A stretch of DNA of 64,000 nucleotides from NCBI RefSeq assembly GCF_052324685.1, contig NC_135225.1, positions 11,298,003 to 11,362,002 on the forward strand, given 5' to 3'. This document shows positions 1 to 10,390 of the stretch, piece after piece. The notes below the pieces were generated by a model. That model was not told the origin of the DNA. It saw nothing but the letters and a program-made list of their open reading frames with translations, and did no database searches. The stretch comes from Brachyhypopomus gauderio (taxonomy: Eukaryota; Chordata; Actinopteri; Gymnotiformes; Hypopomidae). The stretch's first letter is position 1, and each line of letters starts with the position of its first letter. The position numbers and the translations under genes were made by a program.

Positions 1-237
1 GCCATAAAAGTAGATAAAGAGAACCAAAGCAAACAAATGAGAAAAATATTAGACACCGTCATTTATTTATTGATGAAAATGATCCAATATTACATATCTG
101 TGAACGTATGTGAAGCTTTTAGCAAATACTTCACAGGTATTCTCACTCAACGAGATGACAATCAGGTGTGAGTGGCCGCCGTTTTATTTACAGAACAGGG
201 ATCTAGCAAAGTCTGATCTTCACAACGTTCGTGGAAG

Positions 238-445
238 TGTCACGTCTGGCTCCGCCCCACCTGTCCATCTTGTGTTCATGTTCTCTTTAGCCCCTCCTTT
301 GTCATGTCTTTACGTATTGGTTACTGATCTGTGTCTGATTGTCTGTGATGGCCCCTGACTGTTATGACTCCTCTTCTCGATTGGCACTAAATAAATCTCA
401 CTGTTCACAGCACCTGCATCTACCTGCTCCAAGTCAGTCATTACA
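238..445 (+). mobile_element. Solo LTR (208 bp) with 5-bp target duplication
   Basis: The segment starts TGTCACG, ends ATTACA and is flanked on both sides by GGAAG (233-237 and 446-450). That is the TG...CA plus 5-bp duplication signature of an LTR retrotransposon. An AATAAA signal lies near 390, as expected for an LTR R region. No internal region or second LTR is present, so it is a solo LTR left by LTR-LTR recombination. It interrupts older Tc1 sequence. The superfamily (Gypsy or ERV-like) cannot be told from the LTR alone. Confidence 0.7.
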
Positions 446-450
446 GGAAG

Positions 451-722
451 TGCATCAGGTTACGAATAAAGGACATTTCTGAGGACATCGGAAGAAGAGT
501 TGTTGATGCTTATCAGACTGGAAAAGTTTACAAAACCATCACTAAAGAGACCACAGACAGATTGTGTACAAATGGAGGAAATTCAAGGCCGTTATTTCAC
601 TGCCCAGGAGTGGTCGACCAACAAAGGTCATGCCAAGGGCAAAAGGTCAATGTAGAACATTTAGGACTTGTGTGATGATCTGTCAATATAGAACCTTCTG
701 AAGAGTTTACAAACCTTCAAGC
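451..722 (+). pseudogene. Tc1/mariner transposase relic (N-terminal part)
   Basis: Bases around 561-660 translate to a run containing YKWRKF followed by LPRSGRPTK and MPRA. This is the conserved linker between the paired-type helix-turn-helix domains of fish Tc1 transposases. Upstream, in other frames, are remnants such as VVDAYQTGKVYK. The frame is broken by stops and shifts, the DDE catalytic domain is missing, and a solo LTR splits the 5' part. It cannot make transposase. The outer limits are uncertain because I could not identify terminal repeats. Confidence 0.7.
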
Positions 723-1393
723 TCAGTAGGGATTTCAACTGGGCAGCATTAAAGTAATAATAATGCCTGTATAATTTCCAAATCTACAGTTTGCAGACAA
801 ACTATCTAAAGTACATTTGCCTTGGCTAGCTAACACTGATCTATTTTCATTAGCTCTTTTCTGTAAAAAAGAACCTGAATTCTTGCTGAACCTGTCCAAT
901 CACAATATAATCACTTGTTCCCATTTAAGCTAAGTTAGATGTTTTGTGACATTCACACTGACACTGACACTACACTCATTCTGACACTCAGTGGGCATAA
1001 CTGCAGTGACTCCCACTGACTTTGTTGTAATAGGCATACTCTCTGTAGCAGTGGTTTTCAAATCTGGACCTCAAACTCAAATCCAGTGCTGGATTATGTA
1101 ATCCCTTGTAGTTGACCATCAATGGAATTGTGAAGGAGATGCACAAAAATGTGTCCCAGCATCCTTTGGTGGTCAACTTTCCATTCTATATCAAAACATC
1201 CTCAAAACAGCCAATGAAGCACCAATAGGGATTGTAACATCTAGTCCTATTTATCAGTCAAAAATAACACAATGAAAATTTGAATGAACACACATTGAAG
1301 TGATTTGACTGATGCTACATAGAGGCTGACTGCAAAGATGTGTCCTAACTGCAAATAGGATGAAATTAATAAGAAAGAACCAGGGTAGAATAA
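723..1393. other. Non-coding spacer
   Basis: This AT-rich sequence has only short chance reading frames. I see no splice-bounded exon, RNA gene or repeat I can name. Confidence 0.6.
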
Positions 1394-1398
1394 CTTGC

Positions 1399-1691
1399 TG
1401 TGACGGGCGGTGTGAGCAACTGAAAAGGAAGCGATCACGCCAAGTCTCAGGGAAAAAGGATGGTTTAATAGAAAGTGTGCAAACCAAAACCCATGCAAAA
1501 GATCCAAATTAAGGATATAATGACCAGCGGTCAACTGGTACAAAGACAAGACATATATAGGCAAACAAACGACCCTCAGGTGAGACGGATCACGGGCTCC
1601 GCCCACCTGAGGGACGCACATGACGTCACAAAACAACAACAACAGCCGCTGTAGACGGAGGCGGCCGGTAGGGGGCCGCCTCACCGTGACA
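1399..1691 (-). mobile_element. Solo LTR (293 bp) with 5-bp target duplication
   Basis: On the minus strand it begins TGTCACGG and ends CCGTCACA. It is flanked by the direct repeat CTTGC (1394-1398 and 1692-1696). The minus strand carries a TATATA box near 1553-1558 and an ATTAAA polyadenylation-like signal near 1465, in the right order for a U3-R-U5 LTR. There is no coding interior. It differs in sequence from the LTR at 238-445, so it is probably another family. Confidence 0.72.
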
Positions 1692-1696
1692 CTTGC

Positions 1697-3370
1697 TCAT
1701 TGAGTGTATGTTCAAAGTGCTTTTAATATAGTATATGGTTCATCTCAGTCTACACAGATATCCTTACTATATAAATATAAATATTCCTGACTTGAGTCAT
1801 TACCTGTGCAAAGTATTTCCCTTTGTGATTTCACTGCCATTATTGTTTGTGAATGATTCAGGCTTCATCATAATATTACTTAAAAGGGTATATCTAACAT
1901 ATGATCAAAATGTGGGCTAAAAACGTATTTTATATTAAGTGTAAGAGAAGAAAACTAATTTGGGGGTTCAATATTAGCAATAAATACAGGTTTACACTCA
2001 ATTATTGATGCAAAAATTTTAAAAGTGTTATATTAAAACAATTCTTCAGTAACAAAAATGTATAGCTTAAATTAATCCTGAAAAACCCTTTGCTGAGTTT
2101 GCAGCCTACAGGAGGTGTTGAGTAATTCGTCCTGTCCAGGGTGTACTGTTCCACCCCAGACTCTACAACTTCTACAAGTGATTTAAAGGTGAAAGCTGCT
2201 GACAGCTATTGTAAGTCCTTTTTTCAATTTATTGGGTCACAATGAGTTTAGCCTTGGGCATGCAGAAAACCTCTGAAACTGCCAAAGTCCATTTCAAAAC
2301 TTTAGAGCTTAGTAAATTCAGATAATGTACACATCAAGTATTATTTATAAAACATTTTCATAATATTAATATAAGACCCGAGTATGATGAGAGCTTTACA
2401 CATATAATGGAATTAGACATAAGTACAAAAATAGGTCATTGCAAATTCACCGGAATAAGGAAATTTGAAGGAATATCCCTAATGTAAACTCCCCTTGAAG
2501 CATAAACCCTGACTTCATGATACTGATTATAGTCTTAATCACAACAGAGTAGGCCATTCTATGAAATAGTGTAGTTATAGAATTGACCACATAAGCTATC
2601 ATAAAGTACTGTAATACGGACACCATCTGAATCAAATTTGAATATGATCTTGAAATTTAGTTTTTAAGTTTCTCAGTATAAATCTAAGCAGTGTTAATAC
2701 AACTGAAAGGCATGTCCTATTCGAAGGATCGAGATAACTCTCATGGACATCATTTTTATTCAACTTCCAAGGTTATAAAAAGAAAGAAACAAGCAGGAAA
2801 TGTTTCTTTTCATTGTTTCCATTATTTTATGATCAGAAATGAAAATACAAAGAAATCAATAACATTTTTGTGTACATTGATAACATTTAAATCTATTCTG
2901 CGTTCTGTCACGTTATGTATTTAACGTGTATATCTATATTTTTTCCTTTAAACGTGAGCAGTAAAATTAAGCAGCTGTGGTCACAGTGCCGCCTAGTGGA
3001 CATAAAGCGAAACCTAATTTTTAATATTCACATCTAAGAATCCAATAACGTGTAATAATTTGTACAAGAAAGATGACCTTGCACAGTACACATGTTGAGT
3101 TTGATTAAACATAGTTTTTGTTTGTTTTTTGGCATGTTTTTTATGTTGGCATTAGCATTTATTTCTAAGTTATATCCATGCCTTTGTCCATTTTGACGTG
3201 CTCGCTTCTTAAATTCTTAAATAAGATTACCCAGTAGGGCTATGTTCTTCGCCACTAGCCAGTAGTTAAAGTAAAAAGAAATGTAGCCTAAATGCTTTGT
3301 CTATAATATTTCAGAGATCATTCTTTTGGGGGTACGTAAGAGCATACCCAATAGTATTTTCCCCACAAGT
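1697..3370. other. Non-coding stretch with one small old repeat fragment
   Basis: This AT-rich stretch has no supportable gene. Around 2135-2165 a short piece (CCTGTCCAGGGTGTACTG) resembles the tail of a retroposon widespread in fish, but it is too degraded to classify. Confidence 0.45.

Positions 3371-3374
<4 letters not shown>

Positions 3375-3402
<28 letters not shown>
3375..3402. repeat. (GT)n microsatellite
   Basis: A run of about 14 GT dinucleotides lies upstream of the CpG-rich region. Confidence 0.9.
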
Positions 3403-3405
<3 letters not shown>

Positions 3406-3569
3406 CATCCATATGTCCATATGTAACACGCATAGAGGTGGCAACTATACTTCATCGTATAGCATCAATAAATCCATGTTGCATATGTTTAATTGCAATT
3501 AGGCATGCAGCAGCATGCGCTTACATGGGAACTTTCTATGATATTGTAATTAGAGCCCGTGAACATAAT

Positions 3570-4240
3570 TGCCTCTAAACCTCCGCCTGCTCGCCCTTCC
3601 CGCAGTTCTCGCTCCGTGAGCTGACAGCTGTAGCTACACTGCACATGCGCAGTGCGTTTCCACTGGCTCGGTGCTGAAGTTGGGCGGATGGCAGAAAATA
3701 CAGCGCTGATGGAGAAAAAAACGGCAGCGAGCACGTTCACTGTGTGGTACTACAAGTATGAGCAAAAAACAAGTGTAAAGTCACCCTTTTAGAAGACTGA
3801 CATCTAGAATAACAGGGTAAGGCAAAGAATGTTCTTTAACGCTTTCAAACGTCCCGCTAGCTCGCCAGCTAGCTCGCTAGCTGTTGCCTTCTCGCCGCAT
3901 AGAAAATGAATCGGCTGGCTAACGGAACAAAAAAAGTAGCCGATCAAATGTTCCGTGTGTCGCTCGTTCATAACATTAAAACACTGAAAGTAACGACACG
4001 GTTGTCGGTTCGTCGTGGTGACTGTCGTCGGGATGGGTTCGCGTTTACCTGCAGCGACTTGAGTTCAGACGCTCAAATCTGTCACAGCTGCGGGAGGAGA
4101 GACGCCAGGCGCCTGAGGCGAAGAGTAGCGGTATTAATTAAACACAAACCAACGTTTGGATTATCCTTGTCGTTTTTTGACTTTCTGAATGACTAAAAAT
4201 TACTTTCGTCGTCTCGTGTAACGACTGAAGGGTCTTTAGT
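3570..4240 (+). promoter_or_regulatory. CpG-rich probable promoter / first exon of the RGS gene
   Basis: CpG density is much higher here than in the AT-rich flanks. The stretch holds GCAT/GCGC-type motifs and repeated GCTAGCTCGC-like sequence near 3855-3885. A good 5' splice site (CAGG followed by GTAAGG) sits at about 3815. A frame at 3906-4196 could encode 96 residues, but it is Arg-rich and matches no family I know, so I read it as non-coding. The only plus-strand gene downstream is the RGS gene, whose first coding exon has a splice acceptor just before its ATG. A distant non-coding first exon is therefore expected, and this is the best candidate. The start site is not determined. Confidence 0.45.
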
Positions 4241-4772
4241 GGCATGTGTGAAACTCTTCATCTGTGGGGGCCGTATGGGGCTGTACGCCCACTTCGCTCT
4301 CGCCGCTGCTTCTGTTTCACCATCCGCTTCAAAAAAATCCCTTTATTTAAGAACTGACATGTAATAAGCCTGTAAATGGGCCTGACTAATTACAAAGGGC
4401 TGACCGGTTGTTCGCCAAAGGTTTAACTAGCAGGTCATTGCGAATTTCAGTAGACTTTTATAAGCCCTCAAGTGAGGCCCAAGCGTCTCTCATTAGGTTC
4501 TTCCACTTTCTGGCAGCCCCACCTGCCCTGCATGTGTGTTATAATGTCTTAACTTGTCCAACTTTGAGAAGTCACCGATTTAATTTGCATTTGATAAAGC
4601 ATGCTAACTGACTTTAAATCGACTTTGTTAGATTATATTAAGAGTTTGTTTTTGTTTTTTTTTTCTTAATTGAACTACCTTTTAGATGTTTTATCCTGAT
4701 TCACCTTGCCTTTGAATGAAGAAAAGGATTTGCCTGTGAATACCAGGTGTAGCAAACCTACCTCTACCTACC

Positions 4773-4924
4773 AGATCTTCTCCTCAAGCATCCTCGGTCA
4801 GGGATGGTAAGAAAAGAAAACTGAGACCACCATTTATATTCCAGCATCCTCCTCACTCAGCCTTTGACATTATCACCATGAGGTTTCTGCCTGATTTATG
4901 GATGGAGAGCCATTGATTTGCATG
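4773..4924 (+). other. Possible non-coding 5' exons of the RGS gene
   Basis: Two exon-like units lie side by side. 4773-4806 follows the acceptor-like CTACCTACCAG and ends ATG before GTAAGA. 4861-4924 follows CTCCTCACTCAG and ends ATG before GTAAGT. The second contains a 12-codon upstream reading frame (MRFLPDLWMESH). Both fit alternative untranslated exons between the CpG-rich region and the coding exon at 10367. Only splice-site shape supports this. Confidence 0.25.
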
Positions 4925-6017
4925 GTAAGTCTAGCATACAGAAACACAGGAGAGTCAGGCCAGTTCCTGTCACCCGTGTCCCGTCAGACATGTTTTAAAC
5001 ACGTGGGCAGCACAAACCATACCTAGAACGTTTTTGTACTCTCTTTTTCTTTTGTGTGATGTGCAACGCTTTTTTGCAGCCCAATGAAAATGATCTTTCT
5101 TAATTCAGAATGTACTGTAGAAATGGTGTAGTATTTCACCTCCGTGTAGCAGGCAGTGCTATTACTAGTAGAACACTCACAGATGTGATATTAAATGGAA
5201 TAACACTGGAAATTTCACCACCACTGTGAAATTGGTTAATGTGGGCTCGTAATTGTTTTGTAATAAAAGTAGATATTTTCTTTTATCTTTCTGATAGAAG
5301 CTGCTTTAATGATTTATTACATGTAGATATCTGTATACGTGAAATATTATAGCCCTGTTCCATGAGTAGAATATGGATGTGTTTAAAAACAAGCATAAAA
5401 GTCTCTATTATTCACCCTTCTGCAATATTTGTCGCACAACCCATATTTAAAAACAGTTGCACTTGCATAGTATTTAGGCTTCATGGTAGCTCATATGTTC
5501 ATCTAACTGAACATATGTTTTTCTTTCATATTTAAAGCTGACCAGTGTTAACTTAAATGAGTTAAAATCCTAAACTGCAGTGCATTGAATTTTGGCTGCT
5601 CTTTGATAGTGGTCCTAATGAATATCTCTTTACTCAACACATGATATGTAAAAATGGCTTCCAGTTGGATTTATCAAGATATACAACTTTATACTATTCT
5701 TTAAAATCTCCTTCAAAACTTAAATACAGACCCAACGCAGTCCTGAAATCACTCTATAAGAAATGTTAAAAGTGCATGGTAACTCTGGCATAAAGAAATA
5801 AAATGTAAAATCATGCTCACCCTGATTGGGCTTTAATCTATGGAGTGTAATTTCATTCTTCAAGTAGAACTGGAGTTGTAAATAGGACATTTATATGAAG
5901 GGTTCATGTTGCCCATTAGACTAGAGTGAGCAGTTCAGCACTGCTGAATGGTGTTGACATGTATCACGTGAGCATCTGTCCCTGCGTATCTATATCCACT
6001 CTTCCATGCTAACTCAG
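4925..6017. other. Probable intron sequence, nothing recognised
   Basis: This AT-rich non-coding sequence lies in the inferred long 5' intron of the RGS gene. I see no exon, repeat or RNA gene. Confidence 0.5.
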
Positions 6018-6185
6018 TGCAGTGAGACGAGTGCGCTTGCAGTGAGACGAGTGCGCTTGCAGTGAGACGAGTGCGCGTGCAGTGAGACGAGTGCGCGTGC
6101 AGTGAGACGAGTGCGCGTGCAGTGAGACGAGTGCGCGTGCAGTGAGACGAGTGCGCGTGCAGTGAGACGTGTGCGCGTGCAGTGA
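6018..6185. repeat. 20-bp CpG-containing minisatellite (about 8 copies)
   Basis: The unit AGTGAGACGAGTGCGCGTGC is repeated head to tail with few changes. The first copies read TTGC and later copies GTGC at the unit end, and one late copy has CGTG for CGAG. Low divergence implies recent expansion. Each unit carries several CpG sites, in strong contrast to the AT-rich surroundings. Confidence 0.92.
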
Positions 6186-6328
6186 ACCAAAGCTGGGCTT
6201 TTCATCACTGGGTGTCCTGGAATGTGTACAGTAAAGTGCACAGAAAGAGCACAGAAGGCATCCATTGGGAGATCTAGGGAGAAACGGTTAGATGGAGGAC
6301 AAGTGTTGCCAGGGGGCACACGAACGCA

Positions 6329-6383
<55 letters not shown>
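6329..6383. repeat. (CA)n microsatellite
   Basis: About 26 CA dinucleotides lie 145 bp downstream of the 20-bp minisatellite. Confidence 0.95.
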
Positions 6384-6384
<1 letters not shown>

Positions 6385-9300
6385 ACGTACATACACTACA
6401 ACACTTGCACAAGGAGCTCTTGTTTTCTTGTATATTCACATTTTTCATTATTTTTAGAATATATAGTGTATAAGGAAGAATTAAACGTCAGTGAATTGCA
6501 TGAACTCTGAATATATTGTGAATAATTACATTATCTCATAAGTCATTTTAACATTTCGCTAATCTGGACCTAAATAATAGTCTTTTGTGTGAGTTAGTTA
6601 TTGGTGTAATCGGTATTTCAGTTAGTGAAAAATCTATGTCTTAATCGAGTGGTGTTGTCTAAACTGTTGTGTCCACTAAAGTGCACATAATGGTGAAAGG
6701 TCAGATTTTTGCCACAGATGACCAGGTTTTAAAAACGTGCACTGAAATAGCAAACAACAACCTTGTACCACGGAGCTCTGTTTGGTGCCATATATCTCAC
6801 CTAGACTTTCATCTTAGATAACAGCCAAACAAATTAGGCTACTCGCATCACAAATGTGCAGTTAAATATAAACACATACGTGCCAACACAAGAAACTCTG
6901 GGTGTTTCCTAGTGACCACTGTTTCATTTTAATGTTATGGTTTGGGACAGTTTTACTATGGAACTGAGTATAGTTAAACCTGCATTATTACCTGCTCAAG
7001 CCAAACCTGTACACAGCAGTAAACGCTACCACTATTTCATTTGCTGGAAAAAAAAAAGTTTAGCATTTTGTACTTTGTATTTGAAACCAGTTCCCCCTCT
7101 TCTTTTCCTAAATTGTGAGGATCTCTGCTAACCCAACGCAGATGGTGCCGTGGACTAATTGATTAACCACACACAAATCTGTTGAACCGTGGTTAAAAAC
7201 AACACACACAAGCATTCTGTCCATAGGAGACAGGCTGTCCTTACTTCACAAAGACGTTCTAGATGAGGCCTTACACTCCATGGATGGACACTGTTACAAG
7301 GTAAAGGTGCTTATGTTTACATCCTTTGGCACTAGAGAAAAGACCTTAGATATCTTTACCTGAAAGCTCCCCTAGTTTTTTTTAATGTTTTCCTAAAACA
7401 CACTGAAGGCGTGTCCTCTTTTGCATGTTACCTGTAGAAGTCGTTGAGCACATCAGACATGAACAAAGGAGTTCCTGACTGTGTTTTGCATCAATATGCA
7501 TGTGTTCCACTGCCTAACTGGATATGGCTGGCCTTTGCATGCCTTGCTTGTGAAGTCGGTGTACTCCTAAAGGTGCTCACTTTGAGACCTCAGGTTGCTT
7601 CTCTTGGATCAGTGTGGGAAAGTATTTTTTTTTTCTTGTGATGATTAAAAGCCAGGTTAAATGATGAGTTTTCAGGTAAGACAAGATTTTACTATGCTAC
7701 AGGGTGTTTTTTCTAGATGGGGACTTTTGTGTTTAGTGCTTTATGGGCTAGCTAGCTTTACCTTTGCAGAGAACTCTTAAATTTTTGCAAATTATTTTAA
7801 AAGGCACAATTACAGTACATTGTATACTTTTTGGTCCAGTGTATACATTTCAGCTTTGCTGACATTAAAGGCTTCTGAAAATCTCTGTGGCTCCTGGAGG
7901 ATCCTGTTCTAAATGGACCTTTACACATGAGAAACTCTGTGACTCATCAGCACCAAGGCCAGACTTACAAATTCAATAACATCCTTTATTATTTAGAATA
8001 CGTTAATGATATATGATTTAAGTCCAGGTTAAAAAAGAGTCTTACAATCTCATGTACAATGTATTTCCCCCCTTTAAAATCAAATTTCACAACTGTAACT
8101 TTCATATCATAACTTGCCAAATGTTCATATACCTGCTAAATGAATCCCTTAACAGTTATGAAATTGGTACCTATTTAAGTCTTTCAAACTGAATAGCAGA
8201 TCTACACTTTCCTACACAAAGGGAGGTTATTTGGTTTACTGATTCTGGAGATTCTGGATCATCTGCAACTTATGTTACATAACTATTAGCATAAATGCAT
8301 TATCTATTTAACTCTGAATAACCCCTTTGATTCAAAGATCACTCACTGGCCACTCTATTAGGTACTACCTCAGGGGTGCGTTACATAAGTGTAAGGCCGT
8401 ATGTAGGCATGCATAATGGATAGAGAGATACTTTATATCAATCAGTCAGCTATTCTGACCCATACATCACTTGCAAGTTTGTGAATACAGGAACACTGCT
8501 GACTGGATATTTCACTGGCCATACATTCTCAGTACAGCATTCCGACATAGTGGCATGGTTTTGATGGTTAAGCCAGTAGTGTTGCTGGAAAAACTTTACA
8601 TGTCTTTGTCAATGCTGGGTTGAGATTGATCCACTATACGAAAAATATCTTATTGCTATCCCATGGCCAGAAGCTAACTGCTGTTGAGTATAGTTAGAAA
8701 CTACAGTGCTACAACTTTATCTGTACACCTACAAGGTGTTGGGACTGGTGTAACTGGTTAAGTGCATATGCACATGCCAGTATTAGTGTAATTACATCTT
8801 TTGAAAAATACAGATAACAGTATTGTAAGCTGTTATCTTCAACACTGAGCTACTATTTCTAACTGCCATTGTAGCTGTTAGAAATACACCAAGACTAGTG
8901 TGATGCACAATAAAGTCACATTTCTGCATGTAAGAGACACAAACTACAGACTAGAGGCACTGCAAATGCAGACAAATTGAAAAGCCAAATAAAAATAGGA
9001 TTTTTAAAATCAGACACTAACTGACATTAAAATGTTCATGTGACTTATACAGTTGCTTTCAAATAAGCTCAGGGTAGACTTGGCCAAAGTGAAGTGACAG
9101 AAGTCGTGATTGGGGGGGATAAAGATGTCATATACAGGTTGTGCATGGATTGTGCTTTTGTGGAGATTTGAGTACATTTCACCGTGGGAGCAGGCTAAGT
9201 GGGCCGGCTCTAGACATTCACTTACAACACAGGAAAATAATCCACTTCGAGCAACCTGTGAAGGCTGTTAAGTCGAGCAAAAAGGAGCACCAGAAACAGA

Positions 9301-10366
9301 ATTCACATATACGATTGTGAGTTTATGGTATCTAGTATCTGCCTTTGATAGGTCATAGACCTTGATTTATACTGTTATGACCAAATCAGTTCTATAGTTC
9401 AAGATGAATCCCTTTCATGATACTTATGCCCTGCTTTCTGTTGTGACTAAAAGAAGTCTCTAAATGAAACCTCTGTCTGGTTTTGGAATAAGGTTGTTAG
9501 CTCTCAGGTCAAATCAGGATAGTTTTTTTCAGCCTACAGAACTACTTCTTGATTGGCATTCGTGGGGAGTTTTCTTTCTTTTTTTTCTTTTCGTTTTTAT
9601 TCTCATAATGTCTTTTGGTCAAAGAAAAGTAGTTGTAGCCCACACTCATTTGCCATTGTGCCAAAGAAATAACTGTATGCTGAGAAGAGGGACCCCACTG
9701 ACCTGTTTGCAACTCTTTCTCTTGTTTTCTTTGTGATTGTCCTTGTATTGTAGGTGTTTTTTACACTTGTCCTGAATACGTGAGTCTGCACTCAGGACCG
9801 ATTCTGGGCTCCTTTGGGGAGGGGCCTCCTTATTGGAGTAGAATCTTATCTGCATTGTGGTTTGATTCCACAATTCCACATGTAACTCTTCTGTGCAGTT
9901 CTGCAGAATGTTATGCACTAAGTTCATCTGTTGACTGTTGACAGTCAAGTGCTTTTTAGATATTTAGCACTTCACCATGCCCGTTGAAAGAGATTGGCTC
10001 GCTGTCTGGGCCTCTCCTGATCTCAAAAACAGCTTTCACACTTTACCAAATTTACCAAACTCACAGAGCAACTGGTCCTGGGTCTGGAAAAAAAAAACTG
10101 TGTGAAAACACTCTTAGAGAGTCCAGCAGTTTCATGTTCTTTCTAGTCTGCCCTAAAGCTAATGCAACAGTTCTTAAAACATTTGCTTTGTTCAAAATGT
10201 TGTAAAAAAGTTTACTTTGTAAACTTGAGTGTTGTTTCACAACGTGCTCCTTTATGTCTAATTATAGGTAGAGCTTTAAAACGGAGCTCAGCTGTTGGTA
10301 CCTTCCCTTTCACCCCCCCCCCCCACACCCACCCCCCACCCTACCACCATCCCGATTTTTGTCCAG
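6384..10366. other. Probable RGS 5' intron
   Basis: Non-coding sequence ends at the acceptor TTTTTGTCCAG (10356-10366). Near 8337-8600 a degraded repeat starts with CACTGGCCACTCTATTAGG, a motif I recall from a repeat family dispersed in fish genomes. A C-rich tract (C-run at 10312-10324, then CCACCCC repeats) lies just upstream of the acceptor. Nothing else is identifiable. Confidence 0.5.
8337..8600. repeat. Degraded dispersed repeat
   Basis: The opening CACTGGCCACTCTATTAGGTAC and later text such as GACTGGATATTTCACTGG resemble an old interspersed DNA-transposon-like repeat common in fish. Termini and target duplications are not visible, so the class is unassigned. Confidence 0.35.
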
Positions 10367-10390
10367 CCTCAGAGTTTGAGCGGAGCTGAA

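Noticed and set aside
3906..4196. 96-codon frame in the CpG-rich region
   Set aside because: Arg-rich composition typical of chance frames in GC-rich DNA, no family resemblance, and the position suits a promoter or untranslated exon.
6014..6448. 144-codon minus-strand frame with repeated LTARALVSLHAHSSHC
   Set aside because: It simply translates the 20-bp minisatellite and the CA run.
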